This document shows, one piece after another, positions 20,891-30,859 of a DNA stretch of 64,000 nt. Positions within the stretch are counted from its first letter, which is position 1; each line of letters starts with the position of its first letter. Where the stretch lies: assembly GCA_050084515.1 (NCBI GenBank), contig CM114274.1, forward strand, positions 3,906,001 to 3,970,000, read 5' to 3'. The notes under the pieces were generated by a model. That model saw nothing but the letters and a program-made list of their open reading frames with translations, was not told the DNA's origin and ran no database searches. This DNA is from Blasia pusilla. Taxonomy: Eukaryota > Marchantiophyta > Marchantiopsida > Blasiales. Made by a program: the position numbers and the translations under genes.

Positions 20891-22007
20891 CCCGTGCTCC
20901 CGCCCGGTGTTCCATGTCCGTGGTCATGTCCAGAGATGTCCGTCTTATGGATGAACTTGTCCGTTGCCGTGCAATCTTGAGGTCCGCGATCTCATTTTTG
21001 AACTATAGTTCCAAAAGGAGCCCTTTGAGCTCAATTTTTCTGTCTAGAACCGGAACGTGAGTTTCAATTGATCCTCCTTCTCTTTTCAAGAATTGGATCT
21101 GTAGTTCCCATTGTAAGGTAGCAGGCATAGAGGCAAGCAATTGGATTTGGGAACTCTAGTTCTGAAAGCACATGTTTAGGCATCCGTTCATTTCTGGATT
21201 CTAAGCTATCAAACTGAGCATAGATCCATACTTTTGGTGCAATTGAATGTTTGGCTTTAATTGCAGGCGGGAGATATCATGCAGAGCTAGAATCTTGAGT
21301 GCCCATTGTGAAGGTATTTTGGTTGTTCTATCATTTCTAGAAGTGATGTGCATGTCATTGTTTAGATTTTAGGGTTTGCAACTACACTTCTGATTCACAC
21401 CCTACATGTAGAGTTAGGAAAATGGTTTAGGGAATTGGATTCAGTTATTGTTTTTTTAACTAGATCTATAGTTTTGATTCTTAGGTACTCTCGCCCACCG
21501 AAGCCAGGTTCGGTCGGTCGGGAGTACTTAAGAATCGGAAGTGAGCAGGAACTTTGGTTGATTCGAGTGAGGTTGTCACAGTGCAATTCCGGCACTGAGG
21601 CTTGTAACCGCCTTACTGCGTTTTAGTTCTGAATACGTTTTGCAGTTGGCTAGCCGTGCTTTTCGAGGAGTTAGGTCATTGTTATATATATCTACTACGT
21701 TTGTATTGTAAACTTCTCTCCTTTAGTCCCATCTTACTAAAATAGATAATGGTGGAGGGACAAGGAGAAGGAGGAACGTCAAAGGTCGCAATACTTTTCC
21801 TCTAATGCTTGGGTTTCTTCTTGACATTGTATTTACTTTAATTAAAGGGATTGACTCGTGTCATTTGGATAACAAACGTAAGGGTTTGTATGTTAAGATC
21901 TACACTTGGAAACCACATAAATATGATATGCCATGTTCATTCAAGTATGGATTTGAGATCCTATTGCAAGTCATCAGAAGCCTAACCTGCTAATGGTTTG
22001 AACGTTT
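20891..22007. other. Non-coding stretch with GGAACTNNAGTTCC motifs and a hairpin
   Basis: I see no gene. Three copies of the GGAACTNNAGTTCC palindrome family occur at 21000-21011, 21095-21108 and 21150-21163. A near-palindrome with 30-base arms lies at 21476-21536. Confidence 0.6.
21476..21536. repeat. Imperfect 61-bp palindrome
   Basis: The left arm GATTCTTAGGTACTC and the right arm GAGTACTTAAGAATC are complementary with one mismatch. Inner parts (CCACCGAA / TTCGGTCGG) pair imperfectly around a minimal loop. Transcribed from either strand it would form a long hairpin. Confidence 0.75.
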
Positions 22008-22417
22008 TCATATAGTAAAATCATCCGCTATGTAAACTCCTCTATCATTAAGTGTTAGAGAGAGTTTTATTAGTATTAAGTAAATTAGCTTAGGAAAATG
22101 AAATTCTCATGTTTAAACCTCTTTAGGTTGATTCATTTGCGTGGGCCCATCTTTAGAGATAATAAATAAAAGATGGGATTAGAAAAGTAAAGTAGTGGGG
22201 TTGGTGTTTTAATAAAACAAAAGCAAAAATAGTCTTGGTTGGTGGCTAAGGTTGGTGGGGTAGTTTGGAAGATATGAAGAGAGTAAAAGAGGGTATTTTG
22301 GAAGAGATAAGAGGTAATCTACTTGTGTCAAAATATGATTGGCTAAGTCTTGAGAGGAAACCATATGGCACAAGATAAGATAAGCCCTATTTCGTACTCT
22401 TGTGAATCCCTTGTGAG

Positions 22418-22426
22418 TATATAAAG
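22418..22426 (+). promoter_or_regulatory. TATA box within repeat X copy 2
   Basis: TATATAAAG lies in a context resembling an LTR promoter. It is the only clear promoter signal in repeat X, and the surrounding segment is deleted from copy 1. Confidence 0.5.
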
Positions 22427-22702
22427 AGGAGGGATCTTCAAGTGTTCATCATCTTCTATTTCACATCTTGAGTATCTCGTGTCACTCTTGAGTGTATGGC
22501 TTTAGGATTGATTGCTCTTCCAATGAGAGTAGATCACCTCTCTTGGGAGAATAACTTGATCATGGTCTATTCGAGAGGTTTCTAAAGTGTGTGGAGATGA
22601 GAGGCTTTTCACCTTAGACGAGTTTAGTCATACTATAATAGTGAATGTTTTGGCTTGTTTTTTTCCCAATGAGAGTGGATTACCCCTCTTGGGAGAATAA
22701 TT

Positions 22703-23173
22703 TTGCCACAACCCATTCTTGAGGAGAGTAGAGAATTTATGTCAAGCATGGATAGGGATGGAGCACGAGTTGTGCCGAATTTTCCTTTCCTCAACCCGTA
22801 CCATATGAAGATTCTCTTTGTAGATAGGCATTGGTTCACTTGCTATCTAGTTTATCACTTGGGGTACTCGTTCATGAAACAAGTCATGCAATCTCTAACT
22901 CCGGTGATTCTTCCTATAGTCACGTACGGAAAGACATGGGATTGCACTTTGTTTGTCCTTATATAGCTATCCATGGACGTCAATAGGCCTGCTCACGTAG
23001 GGTTTAACACTATTTGTGTTATTTTTCTTATGTACAAACGTAAAATAGTTTACAAGGAGTTCATAGTTAGGAATTTTGGGGTTCCATGTTATAAAGAAGT
23101 GATCGCCTCGGCACTACCTTTCGTGATTCGTGTCGTGAGAGAATGGAGGGTTTACATAATAATTCTATACTGA
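22703..23173 (+). pseudogene. Unknown ORF in repeat X copy 2 with one in-frame TAG
   Basis: The frame is open from 22703 to a TAG at 22964-22966 and then continues in the same frame to 23173, giving about 156 codons. The first part reads ILFVDRHWFTCYLVYH and PVILPIVTYGKTWDCT; the second starts MDVNRPAHVGFNT. The TAG lies at the same place in copy 1. The product is unknown. The shared stop could be ancestral decay, a true end with a second short gene, or readthrough. Confidence 0.4.
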
Positions 23174-23277
23174 AAAAATAGAAATTCTTATAGAGTTTGA
23201 CTTGCATCAACCACTTCTGCTGCAGGTAGAAGGTCCGCCTTTACTCGAAGAAAGACTCTCGACATGACAACGTAGTA

Positions 23278-23880
23278 CCCCTTCAAATTCTGAAATGGTC
23301 CGTTCAGACGCGATAATGTTTCTGACGTAGTAGCCTTTCCAATGTGGTATGGATCCAGAAGTAGTATCCTCTCGGACGTGGTAGTGCTCCAGCCTTGTAG
23401 CCCTTCAAGTTTGCAAACGCTTCACACGTTGTAGTCCTTTAGGCTTGGAAACCCTTTAGACTTGGTACCCCTTGAGAAGGTATCATGGCTTCTGATGTCA
23501 TGGTGATTCAGACGTTGTACCCCTTCGGTGTTCTGCTAAGTTGTTTGTATTACGGACAAAGAACCAATCATGAAGAATTGCTATTGTTCACTACTTTGTG
23601 TTTCGATTGGTAGAGGTTTGGAGGGAGTAATTCTACAACTGCCCTACAAATGTACTCTATTGTAGCCACGCGAGCCTACATAGTTTTGGCGGGAGAATGT
23701 ACGCTAGTATCTAATATGGAAGTTTGATTGAACCGCAGGGGTAGATTGGAACGTATGTTAGGGTAAGGAATCTTGTAATACAATCAAACAAATGTCAAAT
23801 TTCCTCTTTCGGACAGTGAGTTTTTGAGCAAGGTGGACGCCATCCTTGTTGGGTTCAGTCAGGTATAGGGGATGTCATCG
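23278..23880. repeat. Degenerate ACGTNGTACCCC repeats
   Basis: Between 23270 and 23520 the motif ACGTNGTANCCCTT and variants recur about seven times, often after CAG, at irregular spacing of 20-50 bp. It continues directly from the end of X. Nothing coding was recognised up to 23880. Confidence 0.5.
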
Positions 23881-24012
23881 TTGTAAGTTTTAGTATAAAT
23901 TCCTAGATTTGCGAGAGAAATGGACGGACGACAACTGATACGTTTCTGCATCAGGAGTTTGGATTGAATCTGATGGTGTCAGTGGACCCCTGGTTTCAAA
24001 ATCTTTAGGTCA

Positions 24013-25110
24013 TTGAATTCCACCATAGACCAGAGCAACAAGGGATCGAGTTCCGAAATTCTTGAGGTTGTGCAGATCTCCACTTTCCAATTCACCAAGG
24101 TTAGTTCATGTCTACATATATTCGTACTAAATGGATTTATGATGAGAACTATATTGCTCGATTCTTGCCTATCGTGCGTTAAGAAATGGGTTCTCTCTCC
24201 TATGTTTAACGCATTGCTTACGAATTCTCATATTGCAGTAAAGTTTTTCGGTCTACAATCATGGTTAAGAAGCAGATTCTTACGCGAACAAAGGTTCTAG
24301 ACGCTTTGATCCGTGACCGAAGAGTGCCTTTCAATTTGAATTCCATAAAGCTGATTGTTCAGACTTATGGGATGAACTAGGCGATTACGCAAGGGGTGTC
24401 CAAAATAAGACTGAATGTAAAACTTGCAGGGAAGGAGAGCGCAATTTTGGAAGGAATGCGTTTGATTGGATGTAGCATTGTTGCTAGTGACACGTTCTTG
24501 GTGTTGTTCCATTTAGACGCGGATAATGAAGAGAACTATCATGGGGATGTTACTCAATCCGTCGTTTATCGAGCTGAACTGAATTCGGGAGTTCAAACTC
24601 TTCCCTCTGATGTCTAGGAGCTAGTGATGAGAGGTCATGTTTCATCAGACATTCAAGACGTTGGTACACTTTTTAGAGAGGTGATTGGGTTAGCAACCAG
24701 GGTTGCTACCCCCAAGTTTGCGTTACCATTGATGGTACAAGAAGAAAGAAAGATAGCGTGCATTGGATTGGGGGAAGAGACAACAAGTGCTCGTCTAGCA
24801 AAGGCTGTAGACTCTTCGTTAGAGATTGGGTCTATTGTGATAGTCTAGGAAAACAAAGTCGCCAAGCTTGATGCAAGGGCGACACAAGAAGTTGTCGAGT
24901 GTGCGAGGCCGACACAAAAGAGATTGTGGGAGCGGTTCAAGGATCTTTATATTCCAAACTCTACTTCGAAGATCTTTTGATTAGATGTCAATGATTTCAA
25001 ACTTGCCCCTCTTGACATCAAAGCGAGGGAGCATTATGAGAAGCAAGTGAATGCCCTGATGCATAGTCTCTCAGTGAATGCCCTGATGCACAGTCTGATG
25101 CATAGAAATG
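24013..25110 (+). pseudogene. Unrecognised multi-exon coding remnant, block A
   Basis: A possible first exon ends at ACCAAG|GTTAGT (24102). After an acceptor-like TTGCAG near 24238, a single frame from ATG 24261 runs to about 25090, broken only by TAG at 24378, TAG at 24615, TAG at 24846 and TGA at 24978. Residues include MVKKQILTRTKVLDALIRD, RLIGCSIVASDTFLVL and FREVIGLATRVATPKFALP. The base composition and long frame look like former coding sequence. I do not recognise the family. Confidence 0.45.
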
Positions 25111-25147
25111 TCATAGCAAAAAATATAAACACATCTATTTTTGTTCT

Positions 25148-25621
25148 TTGTACGATATTGCAAGAGCATCTGATGAATATCGGGGGGACCATTTACTAGT
25201 TGGCCCCTCAGAAGAGGAGATAGTGGATGGGTACCTACGTGATGGTACAGAAATCTACTGGTGGGAAATTTTTGGTCCACATACAGCAATCGCATTCTCT
25301 AAATTTCATGAGGCGACCGGGGACAATTTTTTTCATAGTCTCCCGTGTATAGTAGTTTGGGGAGAAGATTGTCCCAAAAACCGTCTTTGGTATTGTAGCC
25401 TCTCCTCATTCCACAATGAAGTGGATGCATATGCCAGCAAAGTGGAGACTCCAATAAGAATGCAGATTGCCACTTTTTGGGCCCACATGAGCAATATCGA
25501 ATTGGCAGCGATCAAGAAGACCAGGAAGAGGAAGATTGGAGAAGTGGTGGGTTTCCTTGCATTGAGGATCGCTAATGCAGTACCATTCGAATTGAAATTT
25601 GAATTTCATATTAGAACTTGA
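25148..25621 (+). CDS. Unrecognised coding block B
   Basis: An open stretch of 157 codons includes DGTEIYWWEIFGPHTAIAFS, WYCSLSSFHNEVDAYASK and the basic tract KKTRKRKIGEVVGFLALRI. It begins within the sequence and may be an exon starting near TTGCAAG|AGCATCTG (25167) that continues block A. It ends at a TGA followed by GAACTTGAATTC, a variant of the recurring palindrome. No known domain was seen. Confidence 0.4.
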   Translation: MYDIARASDEYRGDHLLVGPSEEEIVDGYLRDGTEIYWWEIFGPHTAIAFSKFHEATGDNFFHSLPCIVVWGEDCPKNRLWYCSLSSFHNEVDAYASKVETPIRMQIATFWAHMSNIELAAIKKTRKRKIGEVVGFLALRIANAVPFELKFEFHIRT

Positions 25622-25727
25622 ATTCTTATAGAACATTGACTACACATGCCATCTTTGTCTTTAATCAGTCCGAGCTATTATCATTGGTATTCTAATCAAA
25701 CTTAAGTTCCATGGTTTCAGCAGACCA

Positions 25728-26302
25728 TGACGAAGGGGCTAAACGCCTATTTCGGTTCCAGCCACAAGGAGATAGACACCTTTGTCTACAATTGCTCTCC
25801 CGTGACATAGAATATGTGGCATGCTATCATGGTTGTCTACGAGGAAGGTAAACTCATGGTTGGAGATGGTCTCGCGTACTCCAGGCTGAGACATAAAATG
25901 GACATTGAGAAGAGGAGGCTCAAGAAGACCGACTTGAGATCGCTCCAAGGGCTTGACCAGGAGAATATGATGCGAGTTGCAAAAGAACTCCTACAATTGA
26001 GGGCGCAATTTTGGCCAATATCTACTCAAAAAATATGAAATGAAGACTTAATGGACATGAAATCCTACTGCGATAAATTGAAACACGAACAAGTGAATGT
26101 AGGCGCCATCTGCAAGTTCTTTTTCGCGGAGAGGGAGATCTCTGTTGGGAGAAGTTGCCGAGATTGCTATGAGAAGCTCATTTTGGATGAGGAATTCTAC
26201 GTCGATGATGCACAGATTCTCCTCAACATTATGCTCAAGGAGAAGATGTATGAAGAAGCATCTCTCCTTTGGCACGCAAGCCGAATTCGGTGTTCCTCTT
26301 GA
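25728..26302 (+). pseudogene. Unrecognised coding block C
   Basis: An acceptor-like GGTTTCAG precedes 25720. The frame then reads LNAYFGSSHKEIDTFVYN, VVYEEGKLMVGDGLAYSR, KEIDTFVYN-type charged helices and finally YEKLILDEEFYVDDAQILL and EKMYEEASLLWHAS. It stays in one frame to 26302 with a TAG near 25811 and a TGA near 26037. The palindrome AACTTAAGTT at 25699-25708 lies just upstream. Function is unknown. Confidence 0.45.
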
Positions 26303-26450
26303 TGAATTTTTTAGAACGTTGCAAGATTTAATGTGATTGCGGAGGACCAAACGCCCAACGACTGACTTTCTTGTATCTATCCACAAGGAAGTCATTAGTA
26401 GTTTTGATACAACCTTATATGGATTTTTTTGAATTGTTGTAAATTGGGCG

Positions 26451-26915
26451 GTGGAAGATTATGAGTGGGGTATAATTTTTGACATAGTATTTGTAAATAT
26501 GATTAGCGCTTCAAATGATTATGAGAGGCTCATTGTAGAAAAATTCATAGAATTTTTCGACAAGGGGTCTCGTCTCAATGCAAGCAAAAGATTACTGGTG
26601 TTCTTTGCTCAGATCAAAATACTCGGAAATCTAACTCCCCGAGCTGGTATCATTTTAGGTTTCACGCATCAATTTCCAAGCGTCTTGTTTGCAATTGGAT
26701 GGGGCAACATTGTCGGACTCCTACCTGAAATTTGATCAATTCTTCAAGATCCATGCAAACCGTAGTCTTCTAAGGACTACCCTTGCAGTGAAGTCCGAAA
26801 CAGACCAGAAGGTGGCACCTTCCAAAGGCAAAAAATAGGCGGATGCCCAGAATCGTAAAGGAGCAAAGGATCTAGATATGGAAGCAAAGTCAGAAGATGA
26901 TGACAAATCATAAGT
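26451..26915 (+). pseudogene. Unrecognised coding block D
   Basis: The frame 26451-26735 reads VEKFIEFFDKGSRLNASKRL and LLVFFAQIKILGNL. After a frame change, ANRSLLRTTLAVKSETDQK leads into a charged tail (AKDLDMEAKSEDDDKS) ending near 26910. It looks like the C-terminal part of the protein in blocks A-C. No homology was recognised. Confidence 0.4.
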
Positions 26916-27479
26916 AGGCTTTGAGATTTTGTGTCTTAAATCATGCGAGATGTTTGTTTCTCTTCGCACAGCTATTCGATTCAAGCAGGCCCATTACTGA
27001 TTTTGGTTGGTTTATGGCTCAGGACGATGGAGTCGCGGAGAGGGATGAGGGTGAGGGATTGGCTCCCCCAACTTTTGAAAGGGTGACATCGCCTGATGTT
27101 TTGAACCCTCACATGGGAGACTAATGGTCTAGCTACTCCTCGTTTGGCAAGATATTCCGCCACAACTATCCCCACACCGTTGAGAGAAAATAGCGTAAGT
27201 TCAATTTAAGAAGCTCGTTATGAAACAAATTTATGCTTTTGAGTGGGATGGTGACTGTTACATATGGAATTCTAATCTAAGTATCCGTTTGCGAAGCAGT
27301 CATCGTCGATTGGTTGAAAATCACTTGGACTATTGGCGCTCATTCCCGAGGGAGAGAAGGATGACGAAGTGTTGGAGAGCAGATCCAAGGAAACGCCATT
27401 GTCGAAAATACCAACTGCGGTGAGAAATTTACATGATCCTCTATGATCCTCCTAATGCATGCAAATCCTTCCCGATATT

Positions 27480-28010
27480 AGTTTCAAATTTTTTTCTCAT
27501 TACTTTGAGTGTCCACAAAGAGAAAATGAAAGGGAGGGACTGCGTGGAACGGAGAAGCAGATTTCGACGTCATGGGGCTTTCCTATACTGGTGAGCAACC
27601 CAATTATTTTTTCCTATTCTGATTTCAGTTTCCCATCTTCTTGTTGCACTGATGTAGAACTTAAGTTTTCATTATGAGGAGCATTTTGCCACTACACATG
27701 GAGAAGAGGAGAGAGAGGGACTGCTTAGGACGGAAAAGCACACTCCACCGTCATCGAAATTTCCTTCTGAGGTGAGCAACCTAATTAATATTTCATATTA
27801 TGTTTTCAGCTTCCCTGCCTCCTCTTGCATTGATGTAGAACTTAAGTTCTCATTGTGTCGAACATTTTGCCACTACACAGGGAGACGAGAAGAGCGAGGG
27901 AGTGGAAAAGCAGATTCCACAAGGAGAAAAGAGGATTGCGGGATTCTAGGGTACGGAAAAGCTCACTGCAACGTTACCGGCTTCTCCCAATCAGGTGAGC
28001 AACTAAAGTA
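27480..28010 (+). repeat. Tandem exon-like units with conserved donor sites
   Basis: Three related units contain a purine-rich exon-like part (GGGACTGCGTGGAACGG-type) ending in GGTGAGCAAC at 27590, 27771 and 27994. Between units lie AT-rich segments ending GATTTCAG or GTTTTCAG before TTCCC, then GATGTAGAACTTAAGTT. Unit spacing is 181 and 223 bp. Donor and acceptor signals are kept in each unit, which suggests tandem duplication of an exon with its introns. Confidence 0.6.
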
Positions 28011-28202
28011 GTCATTAACTCATCTAAAGTTCTCATTGTATTTAGGGTCTCCACACTTTGAATTCAAAAAATAAGACCTCATATCGTGGTTTCATGTAGG
28101 AGTCACACGATGGAACGCGTAGTAGGTCGACGTGCGCGGTAAGTGACTCGCAACTTAGAAAAGTAGTAAATACTATCCTCGAGAATGACTTAGCCAATAC
28201 AC

Positions 28203-28838
28203 TTGAAATATCGTATTTCTGACAACTCTAGATGCAATTTCACAATCAAATCTGTGAATGCACAGAAAAATGATACGTCTCAAGTTCCACCTCGAGCTCC
28301 AATGTCTACAAAGCCTACGGCTTTGACAATAAGTACATCGCCAAAGAAATCTGCTAGTCCACAATATAAAGAGAGAACGAACACTTACATATGCGCGACA
28401 TGTAGAGTCATCATGTCGAAGGCTTCTCTGGGAAATGTGGACCGCAAAAAATACACAAAATGGATCCCACGTAGAACAGTATCAACGACCATTGGAGACT
28501 CTAGCCGTTTGGACACTTCTCTCAAAATTATAGCCATGAAACCTTCAAAGAAAAATAATCATAATAACCCATCCCCATCACATGGAAGTTCTCCGGATAG
28601 TACTGGGCTAGGGACCAACATCGACCGGGGGACCTTGACCTTGGTAAGACTCACTTGGCATCTTTATTATCAGGGGTTTCACACAGACTTTGATCATGCT
28701 GAAAGAGAGTTGAGATTACTAGCGGATGGTGGTTCCATAAAGTCGAGCATGGAGGATGGAACCTCTTTGGAAACCATTAGGAAAATGAGTACAGAAATAA
28801 GATCTTTGGATTTTAGCACCTTGGGAAGCTTGAAGTGA
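28203..28838 (+). CDS. Unrecognised Ser/Thr/Lys-rich open frame
   Basis: An open frame of 211 codons lacks a recognised domain. The first half is low complexity (SVNAQKNDTSQVPPRAPMST, STSPKKSASPQYK); the second half reads LTLVRLTWHLYYQGFHTDFD and RELRLLADGGSIKS. A CxxC pair (YICATCRV) is present once. The first ATG is not well supported. A perfect member of the palindrome family starts 26 bp past the stop (28865-28878). It may be a late exon of the same unknown gene or a separate one. Confidence 0.35.
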   Translation: MKYRISDNSRCNFTIKSVNAQKNDTSQVPPRAPMSTKPTALTISTSPKKSASPQYKERTNTYICATCRVIMSKASLGNVDRKKYTKWIPRRTVSTTIGDSSRLDTSLKIIAMKPSKKNNHNNPSPSHGSSPDSTGLGTNIDRGTLTLVRLTWHLYYQGFHTDFDHAERELRLLADGGSIKSSMEDGTSLETIRKMSTEIRSLDFSTLGSLK

Positions 28839-29100
28839 CAGTTATTTTCATTCATATCTTAATCGGAACTTTAGTTCCCATTCATTCCACTGTGACTATT
28901 TTCTTTCAATTATATTATGAAGTGTAAGGATTCTGCCGTTGCATCCTTTCTGCATACGAGAGGTGCACTAGTTAATGTAATGTTACCAGTTTGAGAGTTA
29001 AGGACTTATATTTTCATGTTGTGTTTCTTTTTCTCCTACAACCTTGCATGGCCTTTATATTTGTGTATGATTCTTTAGATTCTGATGAAAGAAGTGTCTG

Positions 29101-29523
29101 ATGTTGACTCGGCCCAAATTTGGTAAAATCATGCTACTTTTTGAATTGCACGAGGTGCTACTTTTCTGCCCTGCTTTTCGAAACTCTGGCAACTTGAAAA
29201 GTATTAGCATGAGACCAGTGTGTGGAGATTTTCTCCATGCAGCCAGTGATTACTTTGCTTTGGGCTTGTGGACATATAAGAATGAAGATAGTTTGGCCAG
29301 AATGGAGGCTGCAATTTTAGATCACTTACAAGAGAGGAATCTTCCCCGGGTTGGGTTCACTTTGGTTTGTGCAAATGACAGTCCACGTGGAGGTCGAGCG
29401 GCTCCATTCAAACTACTTAACTATTTTGACGAGGCAACAAGACGTTGTCTGGATTTGGACATCCAACAACATATTTTGTTTTTTTACATGGTCGGAAACG
29501 AGAACCACCACGATAGTGTATAA
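29101..29523 (+). CDS. FCP1/NLI-interacting (HAD) phosphatase-like fragment
   Basis: The frame reads KIMLLFELHEVLLF, then ISMRPVCGDFLHAASDYFALGL, then WTYKNEDSLARMEAAIL. This follows FCP1-type HAD phosphatases: a hydrophobic strand with DxDx(T/V), then RP-x-x-x-x-FL, then a WT(S/Y) strand. In the active-site strand both Asp are replaced (FELHEV), so catalysis would be lost. The rest, RVGFTLVCANDSPRGGRAAP, is not diagnostic. Nearby blocks could be further exons. Recognition is by eye and could be wrong. Confidence 0.4.
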   Translation: MLTRPKFGKIMLLFELHEVLLFCPAFRNSGNLKSISMRPVCGDFLHAASDYFALGLWTYKNEDSLARMEAAILDHLQERNLPRVGFTLVCANDSPRGGRAAPFKLLNYFDEATRRCLDLDIQQHILFFYMVGNENHHDSV

Positions 29524-29883
29524 CATTTTGTGAAGGTGCCGAAATGGAAGGCATCATCGTCAAAAGATAGTTTTCTCATGACAACGTTGACACATTATGT
29601 CAAAGTGTTGCGACTTAGCATATTCAACGCCCACTTCCAGACTCCGTGGGAGTTTATTTGACAGTACGATTTTCCTTCTTATTATAGGAAGATATTTGAA
29701 TTTCTACCCACTATGAACCAGTCTTAACCAATCTTACACTCGTAAATTTGGGATTATTCCTAATATTGAAGTGTTTCGTGCAGCCTGGTGATTACTGACG
29801 CTACTCTAAACCAAAGAAGCCTGCTACGAGTCAAAATGTTGGACACCAACCTTCACACAGAAAGGTAAGCACTTGTAGTGTGA

Positions 29884-30354
29884 TATTCCCGCCTGGACCC
29901 GGAATATAAGAAGGTGTACCAAATCTTCTTCAACTCCAAGGCGTCTGCTATGGTGGATAACATATTCGACTATTCCATGAAAGGGAATGATCTCCAACAA
30001 CCACTAGAGCAGTGCTTGCTGGTTAGCGGGCAAGAAGTTGCCCATTTTTTCCTTGACAAGTACGGCTTGCACAAACTGAAGCATCATCTTTCCGGCTACA
30101 ACATCGCAAAGGCTAAGGACTTGGATGTGGACTTGCGCAGTTTGGATGAGGACTATCAGAAGAAGAATTACGATAAGTTCCAAGCTATCTACCAGACCTT
30201 GAAGGAAGATCTCCAAATTGATTTCACGAGGATTGTTCTAACTCCGAGGGAGGGAAGGTTTAGTTGGAGTTACTTCGCCGATAGACTCAATAAGTATATG
30301 CATGAGGTTCAGGAGGAGATTACCGACCTTGCCACGGATGAGACACTCTTGTGA
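29884..30354 (+). CDS. Unrecognised helical coding block
   Basis: About 156 open codons read LDPEYKKVYQIFFNSKASAM, then VSGQEVAHFFLDKYGLHKLK, then charged helices (LDEDYQKKNYDKFQ) and ITDLATDETLL before TGA. It starts after a TGA at 29881 and probably continues an upstream exon. The composition is that of a globular helical protein and there are no internal stops. No family was recognised. Confidence 0.4.
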   Translation, partial: YSRLDPEYKKVYQIFFNSKASAMVDNIFDYSMKGNDLQQPLEQCLLVSGQEVAHFFLDKYGLHKLKHHLSGYNIAKAKDLDVDLRSLDEDYQKKNYDKFQAIYQTLKEDLQIDFTRIVLTPREGRFSWSYFADRLNKYMHEVQEEITDLATDETLL

Positions 30355-30859
30355 TTGAGCAGGAAGAGACCTCACAAATGGGTAATAAGTAACTAAAATG
30401 ATACTCTATTTTGATGCTAATGGGTATATTTTTAAATAGAACGTGAAATGTAGAATATTGAAGCGGATGGATTAAGGAAGTGTGTTGCCCAAGTTTGAGT
30501 GCGTCGATGTCACAGATATAGCAACGGATGAGAATCCCCTCTAATTGAAAATGTATTGTCACCAGTTGTAAATTCTCTGGTACTAGATATTTGTTGTCAT
30601 ATATAGCGGGAATTGTAACCTATTATAGAGAATGGAAGCTAAGATTGCAACAAGTGTAACATATTACAGAAAGTGGAAGCTAAAGGGGATATGTGATATT
30701 TGGGGATATTTTATTTATCCCGAATTGGAACTTAAGTTCCACATCTTATCTATTAATGAGCATATTTACTGTCATCTAATGATCGTGCGATAGACTTGTT
30801 ATGTGACAAGTGTGTCCAATTTCTTATTGTAGAGCTTGCATCCTCGACGTTGCCATCCT

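Larger units (their letters stand above)
22008..23277. repeat. Repeat X, copy 2, uninterrupted
   Basis: This is the second copy of repeat X and holds the empty site of the copia insertion at 22674-22678. It contains a good TATA box (TATATAAAG, 22418-22426) absent from copy 1, and an internal duplication of CCAATGAGAGT...CTCTTGGGAGAATAA starting at 22520 and 22666. Promoter-like and repeated features make an LTR or a non-autonomous element plausible, but I found no matching terminal repeats or primer site. Confidence 0.8.
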
